Below the pieces are notes generated by a model. That model had not been told where the DNA came from, did not search any database, and saw nothing but the letters and a program-made list of their open reading frames with translations. Both the position numbers and the translations under genes were made by a program. From assembly GCA_020629095.1 (NCBI GenBank), contig JAHDDZ010000026.1, positions 1-10,229 on the forward strand: DNA of 10,229 nucleotides, written 5' to 3'. The stretch is from Candidatus Altimarinota bacterium. GTDB lineage: Bacteria; Patescibacteriota; Gracilibacteria; UBA4473. Each line of letters starts with the position of its first letter. Positions within the stretch are counted from its first letter, which is position 1. Shown piece after piece: positions 1 through 7,257 of this stretch.

Positions 1-301
1 AAATAGTTCACCTAAATAGTACCACCACTCGTCATTTATTGCAAACTGCTTTTATGATGATTTACTTTTCCAACTTTTAATCGTCCTTAATTCTCGAGTA
101 GTTCAAAACAAGCTGAAATCTTGTTGTCTCTTATACTGATTGAAATAGGGTTATAGACCCCTTTCTCGTTCTGATGCCTCTCTTACTGTTATCATAAAGT
201 GGGGGGATAGGTTATACATTTATTATTTGATCACTTCTCTAAAAAATCAAATCTAATGCATTTCTGATTATCCCTCCCGTTATGCTCTAGGTCAAAGGTT
301 T
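1..301. other. AT-rich stretch with no recognisable gene
   Basis: I see no convincing coding region, tRNA or repeat array here. The base composition is clearly more AT-rich than the genes to its right. Two weak inverted repeats are visible. GGGT-TATAG-ACCC lies at 148-160. ATTTGAT paired with ATCAAAT across a 14-base loop lies at about 225-252. The second could act as a poor terminator for the cysteine-rich gene, which ends at 302 on the minus strand, but it has only a short T-rich tail. Any gene to the left would have to lie outside the window. Confidence 0.5.
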
Positions 302-1945
302 TTATCCCACCACTTTCAAATGCTCCTCCTCGCACAGCACTTTTTCTGGTCTGTCAGGCGCATATGTTGTCATAATTTCTGTCCCAGAAATGGCACATTT
401 TCGCTTATAGAGTTGCCGCGGATTACGCAAAGCCATATGCTCCTTATGTCTTTGGTCAGGATGTTTTTGTGGAATTGGCAAGCCCATTTTACGGTAAAAC
501 GCCAGCTCCGCCTTTTGGATTTTATAGTTTTTACCCGTCACAACGCAGGCCAAAACAGCATCACAGATGTCGTCTGAAACATCAGAAATGCTGTCTGGGA
601 TTACTATTGTTTGTGGCTGATATTCTTTTTTATTTTCATCTTTCCAGCGATAACCGCGAGATAGCGCCTCAGTTTTGGTCAGCGGATAAAAGTCGCCTGC
701 TACAGAATTATTATAAGCGAAAGTGGTCAGCACATGCGCAGGAAACTGCCCCCATTCATCTGTTTCTTTCATATGTGAAATTACCTGCTCACGCAGCTGA
801 AAGTACTCCTCTTTGCTATATTGCTTGTTTAAAATGCAGTATTGTTTGTGCTTGAGCCCCACACAGCCAAAGCAGTCACGGCAGCTCACACAACTATCAC
901 AGTAGGCCAAATCGTGGCAAAACCAGCTATAGTAGCACCACCGCAGATTAGTCGAACCGCGGCTGACCGCACACATGTGCAACAACTCACAGCCAGGCCA
1001 ACCCGCGCTATAGCAGTGGTACACGTCTTTTCCGAAGTCAACTGAAATGCTATACGCACAGTCTTCGCTGTCATTTCCATCAAAACAATGATGCATGTTT
1101 TTACTGCGGTGGATATGGTCACCCAGTACATTTTCCACGTTCAGGTTATGCACCGCACGGTGCTCTGCGGTAGCATACATATCGCTAAAAAACGCAAGTC
1201 CCTGCTGCCACGTTGTCTGGCTACCACAAAAAATGCGGCTGTGCAGCGCCTCATATTCTGCTTTACTCACGGGCTTGTTAAACACGTAGTACTGCTTGTT
1301 TACTAAGTTTGAGCACCCAATGCAGTTTTTGCACCCACGCAGCTGAAAGCAAAAAGCGCAGTCGCTGCAGTTAAAAACATCTTGGCACTTGATGCATGAA
1401 TAGCACCCCTCAGCGTCAATGCACTCATAGCACAGCTCAGAGTTGTTGGTCATGACGCAATCAAGGCAGTCGCGCGCGTTCACCATCCAATAGCTATAAT
1501 GCGTGTCTTCGCACTTGGCCACAAGGCTATTTAAATAGCAGTTCCGGCTCTGGCGGATGTGCCCGTTATAATCACAGTTTTCGCTCTGAAAGACCGAAGT
1601 CCCCTCTCGTGGAACCCTGTTTTGCAGGGCTTTGAGCTGGTCAAAAAAAGACTGATTTGGGTCAAAATCTTGCCCATAGTCCAGCCCGCTCCAGCTGTCT
1701 CCCCACCAAATTTCATTGCTATAGACCGGAAACGGTACATTGGCTGCATAAGCACTCAGCATCATTTGACCTGTCTTGTCGCACTTTCGCCGAAATAAAT
1801 GCCACTCGTTTCGCAGCGCCATAAGGCTTTTGAGGACTTCCTCTGGGCACAGCGTGGGCACCGGCACGCCCATTTTTGCGTAAAAAGCCATATCGCTTTC
1901 CGTCACTTCAAACTCCGTTCCAGAGGCAGCACAGGTACGTTTCAT
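302..1945 (-). CDS. Cysteine-rich zinc-ribbon-type protein of the Patescibacteria family
   Basis: This 547-residue protein has an unknown function and probably binds zinc. It has matching end domains. Residues 5-81 and 467-547 share C-x2-[ST]G, then AFY-x-KMG-[VL]P-[VI]P, then MALRN, then [RK]RKC-x2-[ST]G. Between them lie two cysteine-rich halves of closely spaced C-x2-C and C-x2-C-x2-C knots, at about 160-212 and 343-370. Each half ends in a related segment: CIGC, KQYY, FNKPVSK, EY at 208-231 and CFGC, KQYC, LNKQYSK, EY at 358-381. There is no signal peptide or membrane segment, so it is probably cytoplasmic. Family relatives, as I remember them, carry full C-x2-C pairs in the C-terminal domain. 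Here these have become CVVTG, HPDQ, CAISG and CEEE, so that ribbon has probably lost its metal. The ATG at 1945 has AAGG about 8 bases upstream, the only Shine-Dalgarno-like start in the window. Relatives are sometimes misnamed CaiB/BaiF, which nothing here supports. Confidence 0.85.
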   Translation of the reverse strand: MKRTCAASGTEFEVTESDMAFYAKMGVPVPTLCPEEVLKSLMALRNEWHLFRRKCDKTGQMMLSAYAANVPFPVYSNEIWWGDSWSGLDYGQDFDPNQSFFDQLKALQNRVPREGTSVFQSENCDYNGHIRQSRNCYLNSLVAKCEDTHYSYWMVNARDCLDCVMTNNSELCYECIDAEGCYSCIKCQDVFNCSDCAFCFQLRGCKNCIGCSNLVNKQYYVFNKPVSKAEYEALHSRIFCGSQTTWQQGLAFFSDMYATAEHRAVHNLNVENVLGDHIHRSKNMHHCFDGNDSEDCAYSISVDFGKDVYHCYSAGWPGCELLHMCAVSRGSTNLRWCYYSWFCHDLAYCDSCVSCRDCFGCVGLKHKQYCILNKQYSKEEYFQLREQVISHMKETDEWGQFPAHVLTTFAYNNSVAGDFYPLTKTEALSRGYRWKDENKKEYQPQTIVIPDSISDVSDDICDAVLACVVTGKNYKIQKAELAFYRKMGLPIPQKHPDQRHKEHMALRNPRQLYKRKCAISGTEIMTTYAPDRPEKVLCEEEHLKVVG

Positions 1946-1962
1946 AGCCGTACCTTAGCACA

Positions 1963-2013
1963 CTACTCGACCGCACGCAAATATGCCGCCTCGCACAGCA
2001 CTTTCTCAGGTCT
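1963..2013 (-). pseudogene. C-terminal tail of a lost paralogue of the cysteine-rich gene
   Basis: Read on the minus strand, 2013 to 1963 encodes RPEKVLCEAAYLRAVE followed by TAG. The intact neighbour ends RPEKVLCEEEHLKVVG. At DNA level, 1989-2013 and 328-352 match at 23 of 25 positions in the same orientation. Only the last 16 codons survive, and the frame is closed by TAG at 2020-2022 just upstream. The simplest reading is that a tandem copy was lost by deletion, leaving its tail. The remnant now lies in the predicted 5' leader of the surviving gene. Confidence 0.75.
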
Positions 2014-2042
2014 ATTATACTAAAAATATGCGATAGAAGCAA
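2014..2042 (-). promoter_or_regulatory. Promoter of the cysteine-rich gene
   Basis: On the minus strand, TTGCTT (2042-2037) and TATAAT (2019-2014) are separated by exactly 17 bases. The -10 is perfect and the -35 keeps TTG. Transcription would start near 2007, giving a leader of about 60 bases that includes most of the paralogue remnant. The promoter directly abuts that remnant. Confidence 0.65.
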
Positions 2043-2173
2043 AATGCTCGTTTTCCGTGTGCCATATGTCCCATGTGCGCCATTTCAAATGTATTGCTTT
2101 TTAACTAGACCTCGGCGCACTTTGTGCTAGACTCGAGGAGTGCTCCAGTAGCATTAATGCCCAATGAGTCTTT

Positions 2174-2188
2174 TGGGCTTTGCGCCCA
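2174..2188. repeat. Short hairpins between the divergent genes
   Basis: TGGGC-TTTGC-GCCCA forms a 5-base-pair stem here. It is the last of several small dyads between 2115 and 2190: GCAC-TTT-GTGC near 2117-2127, GGAG-TG-CTCC near 2137-2146, and the perfect palindrome GCATTAATGC at 2151-2160. None has a proper T-run. I found no convincing promoter for the plus-strand gene at 2213 in this stretch. Confidence 0.35.
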
Positions 2189-2212
2189 TTCTTTATATTT
2201 GTTCTAAAACCC

Positions 2213-2504
2213 ATGAAAGCAACCGCCGAGCACCACCAACGCATTGCAGCATACACCTTTGCCGAGATCTATCCGCACTATGTCACCAAGGTCGAGAAAA
2301 AGGGCCGCACAAAATACGTTTGAGATGTTTTTTGCAGAGGCGAAACTGCACCCAAATGCGCGTTTGATTACGGGCACAATCTGCGGATATAAAATCGAAG
2401 AAATCGATAACGAGCTGACTCGGCAGGTGCGCTACCTTGATAAGCTGGTTGACGAGCTGGCCAAGGGCCGAAAGATGGAGAAAATCCTCCGGAAGGGGCA
2501 GTAG
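2213..2504 (+). pseudogene. DUF2200 family gene broken by internal deletion and frameshift
   Basis: The first frame starts at ATG 2213 and gives the DUF2200 N-terminus: HHQRIAAYTFAEIYPHYVTK, then VEKKGRTK. It hits TGA at 2321-2323. From about 2313 a second frame resumes the family sequence with TFEMFFAEAKLHPNARLITG, then TICGYKIEEI, and ends with YLDKLVDELAKGRKMEKILR before TAG at 2502. DUF2200 proteins are about 115-120 residues, and the two surviving parts add up to about 96. The 25 or so missing residues are those normally found between GRTK and the FExFF motif. A deletion not divisible by three near 2311-2315 explains both the gap and the frame change. Both flanks look well conserved, so the break is probably recent. 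The intact family has no established function. The end is one base from the convergent DUF2177 stop. Confidence 0.85.
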
Positions 2505-2505
2505 G

Positions 2506-2892
2506 TCACAGAGACGAGTATGCCCACCAGCCGACCGCTGCCACGGCGCCTGTCAGTGCCATCCCCCAGATGATGTCGATGCCGACCAGCGCCGCTGGCC
2601 ATTCACGCAGCGTCGCCCAATTTGTCAGGTCATAGGTCGCATAGCACAGCCCCCCCAACAACGCCCCACGCACCAGCGCGTGCTGCAACGACCCCGCTGG
2701 CAGCACCGCAAAATAGAGCGTGCCCGCCAAGTAAAGCGCGTAAAACAAGGCCGCAGCGCCCCACACGACCTGGTCTGTCATCAGGTGACCAATGTATTTT
2801 TGATACATATTTTTGGCTATAAAACCGAGCCAAATGCTGTCAATCAGTAAAAATGCCACAAGCATCGCGAGGTAGGTTTTGAGGTAGATCAT
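2506..2892 (-). CDS. DUF2177 family small membrane protein
   Basis: This 128-residue protein has about four membrane helices, at roughly 5-25, 44-64, 72-88 and 100-124. It matches DUF2177 in length and signature: LLIDSIWLG (15-23), YQKYIGHL (30-37), ALFYALYLAG (48-57), the strongly conserved YATYDLTNWATL (84-95), and DIIWG (106-110). The family has no proven function. The gene follows the DUF1295 gene by 9 bases and is probably co-transcribed with it. There is no Shine-Dalgarno before the ATG at 2892. A weak TTGCGC-N17-TAACAT just upstream (2927-2899) would place a transcription start on the ATG itself, so separate leaderless expression is also possible. The stop is TGA, evidence that TGA is a stop codon in this organism. 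Confidence 0.85.
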   Translation of the reverse strand: MIYLKTYLAMLVAFLLIDSIWLGFIAKNMYQKYIGHLMTDQVVWGAAALFYALYLAGTLYFAVLPAGSLQHALVRGALLGGLCYATYDLTNWATLREWPAALVGIDIIWGMALTGAVAAVGWWAYSSL

Positions 2893-2901
2893 GGAAGTAT
2901 G

Positions 2902-3636
2902 TTAGAAGAAATGCCCAGTTGGCGCAAAGGGCGGCACGGTTTTTTTATAGGTTTCATATGCATCTGAGCCCCGCATGGTGCGCTCGGTCATGGCGACCCC
3001 GCTGACTTTTAGCAGCAAAAATGTCATCAAAACAGGCGCCAAAATGCCCCACAGCGGCATTCCTAAAATGAGCCAATAGCCCCACCAAATGCAGCATTCG
3101 CCCCAATAATTTGGGTGGCGCGTGCGTGCCCACAGCCCCGTGGCCAAGACCTTTCCGGTGTTTGCTGGACTGGCTTTAAACCGCATCAGCTGCCAGTCGC
3201 CGCCGACTTCATAGGCCATGCCATAGACCCACAAAGCCCCCCCCAGCACCAACACCCACGAGGGTTCTGCCTCGACTTTTGGCACAACCAGAGCACCCAA
3301 AACCAACGCGATGATGCCCCCCTGAAGGACGAAAATCTGAAAGTATGACCGCCACCAAAACGTATCGCCCCAGTCTCGTCGCCACGCGGCATATCGCTTG
3401 TCTTCGGGCTTTTGAGCCATGCGCCACGCGATGTAACCCGACAACCGCACCTGGTGCAGCGTCAGCAAACCCAAAAAGAAAACAGACAGCGGCGCCACCA
3501 AAATGTGCCAACCCCAAGCCAAAACCACAAACCCAATGCCCCAGGCGCTGTCCATGATGTCTGCCCGCCCGAGCGCCAAAGAGGCGAAATACCACACCGA
3601 TGTGTAGACAACGGCCGCCAATAAAAGGAAAATCAT
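2902..3636 (-). CDS. DUF1295 / steroid 5-alpha-reductase-like membrane protein
   Basis: This 244-residue multi-helix protein is of the DUF1295 family, related to the steroid 5-alpha-reductase C-terminal domain and the isoprenylcysteine methyltransferase superfamily. Diagnostic parts are DSAWGIGFV near 29-37, R-x-S-x-Y-x2-WR near 64-72, E-x-GGDWQL near 143-150, and the cofactor-site motif RHPNYWGE at 173-180, with an E-R and a Y-x2-Y segment near the end. Such motifs suggest a lipid or isoprenoid-type substrate and a nucleotide or SAM cofactor, but the reaction is unknown. I chose ATG 3636. The frame can be opened five codons earlier at GTG 3651, but that GTG lies next to the -10 element of the predicted promoter. 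Transcription should begin at the A of ATG 3636, so the message is probably leaderless. DUF2177 follows in the same unit. Confidence 0.85.
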   Translation of the reverse strand: MIFLLLAAVVYTSVWYFASLALGRADIMDSAWGIGFVVLAWGWHILVAPLSVFFLGLLTLHQVRLSGYIAWRMAQKPEDKRYAAWRRDWGDTFWWRSYFQIFVLQGGIIALVLGALVVPKVEAEPSWVLVLGGALWVYGMAYEVGGDWQLMRFKASPANTGKVLATGLWARTRHPNYWGECCIWWGYWLILGMPLWGILAPVLMTFLLLKVSGVAMTERTMRGSDAYETYKKTVPPFAPTGHFF

Positions 3637-3642
3637 GGGGCT

Positions 3643-3671
3643 ATGATACACTGGTTTTGGGTCGCAAACAA
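3643..3671 (-). promoter_or_regulatory. Promoter giving a leaderless DUF1295 transcript
   Basis: On the minus strand, TTGTTT (3671-3666) and TATCAT (3648-3643) have a 17-base spacer. The usual start, seven bases past the -10, falls at 3636, which is the A of the chosen ATG. No Shine-Dalgarno is present before either possible start. Confidence 0.6.
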
Positions 3672-3678
3672 CTCATTC

Positions 3679-3700
3679 AAAAGCCCTGCAACGCGCTTTT
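3679..3700 (-). terminator. Weak terminator at the end of the metal operon
   Basis: On the minus strand, AAAAGC and GCTTTT pair across a 10-base loop, starting at the stop codon of the propeller gene. The T-run is only four bases long and the stem is short, so termination may be partial. The DUF1295 promoter begins 8 bases further on. Confidence 0.4.
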
Positions 3701-5051
3701 ACGACGCACCAAAACTCATTCCCTCGGCTATTTCCTCAGCTGTTTTGGTGGCTATATCATATCGGACAAGTGAGAAAAGCGGGGCGTTTTCGGCATCAAA
3801 ATAGGTATCGACCAACGAGCCAATGCCCGCATCTGGGTCATATCCTGAGACTGCCCGGCGGGCTTTTGTGCCATATATCAGCACCTCAGAGTGCGGAGCT
3901 TTCCACAGCGAGAGGATTTCTTGGTCGACCTCAAAAGCCGTCACCGCGCCCCAGCTGTCTGTGGCATATTCATATTTTCCGATCTGCCGCACATCGTTTT
4001 CGTCGGCATAGGTAAACCACAAGACCCCGTCGTCTGTCGGGTCAAAAATGGTCAACATCGTGTCGATTTCGGTCAGCGTGCTGCGCGATTCTCCGGTTTG
4101 GTCAAACAGAGTAATGGCAGATTCTCCACTGAAAAAGTCTCCATCGGCATAGGTTTTAAACCCGATGAACTGGCCGTTTGGGCTCATCCCGATGGCCTCA
4201 AACAGGTTGCCGATTGGCTTGCTGTCAGTCCCCTCTTGCGTCGGCGACAGGGCATATCCTTGGGTCTCGATGTCGATGCCCAGCAGCCACGCGTTGTCGG
4301 GGCTAAATGAGATAGGCGCGCCCGCCCCAAAGTCGTCATTCCAATATTCTATCCACGCGTCCTCGGCCGTGTCATAGAGCCACAGCGTGGGCGGTGCGTA
4401 GCTCTTTTTGGTCGCACGGTACAGCCCCAAAAGCTGCCCGTCGGGCGAAAGCATCAGGCGGTGCATGTTCCATTTCTTGGTCGGGAGGATGAGCTGAAGC
4501 CGCTCTGTGACTGGCTCAAGCTGATATAGCGACTGGATTATTGACCCGTCTTGTGCTTGCGCATGCGCGGGCGTTTGCTCAAAACCGAGGATGAAAATGC
4601 CGCCATCCGACACGGCATATTCGTTTACGACAAAGCCCTCGGGCGTGTGAAACTGGGTCGTTTTTGCCTGTAGGTCATATGACCCCAGCACGCCGCTGGG
4701 GGTAATGAAAAAGAATGTTTCGGGCGGAACAGGCACCGAAATCTGCATGTCTTTTGTGTTGTTTCCAAATCGGTTTTTGATGGAATCAAATGCTAGTTTT
4801 ACTTTCTCTGACGGGGCAAACGGGGCACTTGGGCGGATGTACAAATCAGCCCCGACCGTGTCAATGGTGTAGGTTTCATCGGCCAGAGTAGCGCTTTGCA
4901 CGGGGCTGTTTGCCCGCAGGTGGATGAAATCAGCCGTCGCAGAAACGACTTCCAGTGTTGTCGAAATCTCTTGCAGGCCGTAGGTTAGCCCCCCAGCAAC
5001 CATCGCCAAACTGACAACCACGACCGATGAAATGATGGAAAATCGTTTCAT
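3699..5051 (-). CDS. Membrane-anchored Ig-like plus beta-propeller protein
   Basis: This 450-residue protein has an N-terminal hydrophobic segment (about 5-25) after a KR pair and no lipobox cysteine, so it is probably a signal anchor with the rest outside the membrane. Residues 30-107 read like an SbsA/Big_5-type Ig-like domain: AFDSIKNRFGN at 87-97 resembles the family's closing strand and GN turn. From about 110 onward, repeated blades with patterns such as LSPDGQLLGLY, FSPDNAWLLGID and MSPNGQFIGF point to a TolB/WD40-like propeller. I assign the fold, not a function. It is the last gene of the operon, starting one base after the TIGR03943 stop (TAA-T-ATG) with no Shine-Dalgarno, so translation is likely coupled. 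In this context it may bind a surface ligand or partner for the permease, but that is inference. It has few Cys or His, so it is not an obvious metal carrier. Confidence 0.7.
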   Translation of the reverse strand: MKRFSIISSVVVVSLAMVAGGLTYGLQEISTTLEVVSATADFIHLRANSPVQSATLADETYTIDTVGADLYIRPSAPFAPSEKVKLAFDSIKNRFGNNTKDMQISVPVPPETFFFITPSGVLGSYDLQAKTTQFHTPEGFVVNEYAVSDGGIFILGFEQTPAHAQAQDGSIIQSLYQLEPVTERLQLILPTKKWNMHRLMLSPDGQLLGLYRATKKSYAPPTLWLYDTAEDAWIEYWNDDFGAGAPISFSPDNAWLLGIDIETQGYALSPTQEGTDSKPIGNLFEAIGMSPNGQFIGFKTYADGDFFSGESAITLFDQTGESRSTLTEIDTMLTIFDPTDDGVLWFTYADENDVRQIGKYEYATDSWGAVTAFEVDQEILSLWKAPHSEVLIYGTKARRAVSGYDPDAGIGSLVDTYFDAENAPLFSLVRYDIATKTAEEIAEGMSFGAS

Positions 5052-5052
5052 A

Positions 5053-5721
5053 TTATAAATATGGATTTATGGGAATATCGATCGGCTCGGCCGTTTCGGG
5101 CACCAGCCACACGTCGCCCTCGGGAGACAGTTGCATGGTGCCGGTGACCTGCCACCACGTATTGTGCTGCATGGCCGTGGTACGGTTGAGGCGTATGCCA
5201 ACCGGCCTCCCATCAGCCGCACAGCACGACACCTGAAAGCGTGTTAGGTAGGCCGCGTCGCCATCAAGACTGACAAAACCAGACACTGTGGCCGCCTGGC
5301 CGATAAAGCTGGACTGCTCTGCCGACGAGTTGAGGATCCGCGCCCAGTCGCCAAATGTGCGCTGGGCGCTGTCAACCGCAAACGAAAACGGCGCCGGAGT
5401 CAGGTAGGTCGGGAGGTTTTGCCCCAGCCCACGCTGCAGCGCAGTGCTGGCACTGAGCGGCGTAGGGGGCACTAAGAACCCCAACACAATGGGCACCAAA
5501 ACCGATGCCATCTGCCACGGTTTGACCACCTGTTTGACATGAGACACCGCATGCGGAAACAGCGTACCGCAGGCCCCCAGCAGGCACAAAAACGCCCCAC
5601 CGCCGCCGACCAGCCACAGGTACCGGCTCGCGACATAATAAATCAGGGTGCCCTGTTGCAGCCGAAACAGCACGAGCGCGCCCAGTAAAATCGGAATCAG
5701 GAGCAGGCTGAGTCGTTTCAT
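5053..5721 (-). CDS. TIGR03943 / DUF1980 putative permease subunit
   Basis: This 222-residue protein has three hydrophobic N-terminal segments (about 4-20, 33-52 and 70-86). A beta-rich domain follows at 140-222 and carries the family's hallmark RFQVSCCAADGRPVGI (161-176), with SCCAAD at 165-170. The paired cysteines are candidate metal or redox ligands. The family (B. subtilis YcgQ type) is normally encoded next to a COG0701 permease (YcgR type), as here, and is taken to form a complex with it. The start follows the permease stop by one base (TAA-C-ATG) without a Shine-Dalgarno. The length is close to the shorter members of the family. The family is assigned with good confidence; the transported substrate is unknown, with zinc or another divalent metal suggested by the regulator. 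Confidence 0.88.
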   Translation of the reverse strand: MKRLSLLLIPILLGALVLFRLQQGTLIYYVASRYLWLVGGGGAFLCLLGACGTLFPHAVSHVKQVVKPWQMASVLVPIVLGFLVPPTPLSASTALQRGLGQNLPTYLTPAPFSFAVDSAQRTFGDWARILNSSAEQSSFIGQAATVSGFVSLDGDAAYLTRFQVSCCAADGRPVGIRLNRTTAMQHNTWWQVTGTMQLSPEGDVWLVPETAEPIDIPINPYL

Positions 5722-5722
5722 G

Positions 5723-6607
5723 TTAGAGGAAAAGGTAAAGCGCCATGGCGAAAATGTAAGTCAGTAGGCCGCTGACGAGTGCCATCAAAATGATAGCCTT
5801 GACCGTGAACGTCGTGCGCAGCATGACCAGCGCCTTGATGTCCATCATCGGCCCCCAAATGAGAAACCCAAGCAGCGCCGGCAGCGGAAACAGCGGGGCA
5901 TATGCCAGTGCAAAAAAGCTGTCGACGTTGCTGCAGATGGACACCACAAACGCGAGAAGCATGAGGCTCAGGACGGCCATTGACGGGTTGGTGGCCAGCT
6001 CAAGAATTACCTCTCGTGGAATGAAAACCTGTGTCAGCGCGGCGATCGCGCCGCCCAAAACCATGATGCCCCCCATCTCAAAAAACTCGGTTAGGGCGTT
6101 TTGCACCATGCTTTCATTGGCCGAGTGGTTGTGCCCACAGCTCTCGGGTTCGGGCTCGTCTGCCGCAAACCGCGACACGCTGCCCTTGGGCGCAAACGAA
6201 AACAGCACCCCCACCAGCACGGCGATGATGAAGCTGATGACCACCCGCACGATAGTGACTTCTATTTGATAGGGAAAAGCCGCCAGAGTTGCGACAATGA
6301 CGATCGGGTTCAACACCGGCGCCCCCAACAAAAACGAAATGGCGATGTGCGGCGACACGCCTTTTTTCAGCAGGCGCCGCGCCACAGGAATGTTCCCACA
6401 CTCGCAGACCGGAAAGACAAACCCGATCAAACTGCCATATGCACACCCCAGCAGCACATTTTTCGGAGTATATTTAAGGAGGGTTTCCTGGGTCACAAAC
6501 TGCTGTATGACCGATGAAACCACCACACCGAGCAAGATAAACGGAATTGCCTCGAAGAAAATTCCGAGGAAAATTGTAAGACTGTCTTGCAGCAGTTCGG
6601 TGGGCAT
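5723..6607 (-). CDS. COG0701 / DUF318 family permease
   Basis: This 294-residue membrane protein has about eight helices in two halves split by a hydrophilic loop. The first half carries PVCECGNIPVARRLLKKG (66-83) and SFLLGAPVLNPIV (91-103), the standard YcgR/UPF0718 signatures. The second carries SICSNVDSFFALAY (223-236) and the GPMMDIKAL segment (252-260). The loop near 148-166 is acidic and holds CGHNH (157-161), a possible metal-binding patch. COG0701 also contains the organoarsenical exporter ArsP. The adjacent TIGR03943 gene and the Fur-type regulator favour the YcgR branch and a metal role over arsenic. It starts two bases after the previous stop (TAA-TC-ATG) with no Shine-Dalgarno. 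Confidence 0.88.
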   Translation of the reverse strand: MPTELLQDSLTIFLGIFFEAIPFILLGVVVSSVIQQFVTQETLLKYTPKNVLLGCAYGSLIGFVFPVCECGNIPVARRLLKKGVSPHIAISFLLGAPVLNPIVIVATLAAFPYQIEVTIVRVVISFIIAVLVGVLFSFAPKGSVSRFAADEPEPESCGHNHSANESMVQNALTEFFEMGGIMVLGGAIAALTQVFIPREVILELATNPSMAVLSLMLLAFVVSICSNVDSFFALAYAPLFPLPALLGFLIWGPMMDIKALVMLRTTFTVKAIILMALVSGLLTYIFAMALYLFL

Positions 6608-6609
6608 GA

Positions 6610-7248
6610 TTATTTTTTGTGGTTCGGAACGTGCACAAACATACTCAGGAAAAATGCTCCAAGGAGAGTCAAAATGCCAGACTCATGAAACAGCTCTATG
6701 CCGCTGTGGGCAGTCAAAAAAGCCAAAAACCACACACCACAAAGCAGCACAAAACTGATGACTTTTTGGTGCGTTTTTGGCCAATAAAGACTGATCATTA
6801 TCCCGACAATTATATCTATGATGAAGTGCGATGCAAATGCGATAATACCGGCAATATTCAGCACTGTGTTTGTCTCTTCCATCATCTCAAGCCGCAGGTC
6901 CGCCTCTGGAAAGAAATGCACCACAAACGCCACCGTCGCCAAAATGTGTGGCCAAAACGATGTATGCTGGCAGTTTGTGTGGCCGCACGGTACCAGCTTT
7001 TGCAGGGCCGGACGATGCCACAGCCACACAAAGAGAATCAGCAACAGCACCCCAACCAGCATCTCGGGCGACAGCACCCCCTCGAGAAAATGCAGTGCGC
7101 CCTCTGCGGCTTCTTCGGCACCATGGCCATGGTCGTGGTCATCGCCCAGCAGCAAAAACGTTCCGTGCCCTGCCATATGCACAGCGATGAACGCAAAAAG
7201 TGGAGCAGAAATCCACTCCAGCACATTACGAATAGTTGTCGTATTCAT
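6610..7248 (-). CDS. Histidine-rich six-helix membrane protein, family unknown
   Basis: I do not recognise this 212-residue protein. It has about six hydrophobic segments, near 14-34, 62-78, 98-113, 128-155, 162-180 and 190-207. Seventeen residues are histidine (8%). They form a loop cluster DDHDHGHG (36-43) after helix 1 and a mixed patch CGHTNCQH (88-95) before helix 3. Others lie inside helices: H24, H28, H101, H111, H141 and H181. Such clusters are typical of zinc, nickel or cobalt carriers (ZIP, CDF, HupE-type proteins), but the ZIP and CDF signature motifs are missing. It sits directly between the Fur-type regulator (9 bases) and the permease (2 bases), so it is very probably part of the same metal system, as a transporter, membrane sensor or buffering partner. 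No Shine-Dalgarno is present; the stretch before ATG is CCTTTTTTC. Confidence 0.75.
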   Translation of the reverse strand: MNTTTIRNVLEWISAPLFAFIAVHMAGHGTFLLLGDDHDHGHGAEEAAEGALHFLEGVLSPEMLVGVLLLILFVWLWHRPALQKLVPCGHTNCQHTSFWPHILATVAFVVHFFPEADLRLEMMEETNTVLNIAGIIAFASHFIIDIIVGIMISLYWPKTHQKVISFVLLCGVWFLAFLTAHSGIELFHESGILTLLGAFFLSMFVHVPNHKK

Positions 7249-7257
7249 GAAAAAAGG

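Noticed and set aside
1..301. tRNA, CRISPR or insertion-sequence end in the left AT-rich stretch
   Set aside because: There is no T-loop with matching acceptor stem, no regular repeat spacing, and no terminal inverted repeats.
2300..2325. Programmed frameshift in the DUF2200 gene
   Set aside because: No good slippery site plus stimulator is visible, and frameshifting cannot restore the 25 or so missing residues.
2244..2504. A separate 86-residue gene starting at ATG 2244
   Set aside because: Its first 23 or so residues come from the wrong frame of the DUF2200 N-terminus. Only the part from about 2313 resembles the family, so this is the back half of a broken gene.
2506..2508. TGA read as glycine (Gracilibacteria code)
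   Set aside because: The DUF2177 protein ends at its family's normal length at this TGA, and I noticed no gene here that needs TGA read through.
3209..3595. Long open frames overlapping the DUF1295 gene and similar overlaps elsewhere, such as 469-855 and 6619-7305
   Set aside because: They lie inside genes with clear family motifs in another frame, and their translations have low-complexity, unnatural composition.
3637..3651. GTG start at 3651 for the DUF1295 gene
   Set aside because: It sits between the -35 and -10 boxes of a good promoter, so it would not be on the transcript. The ATG at 3636 coincides with the predicted +1.
5723..6607. Organoarsenical exporter ArsP for the COG0701 permease
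   Set aside because: The neighbours are TIGR03943 and a Fur-type regulator, not ArsR-type genes, and the motif PVCECG fits the YcgR branch.
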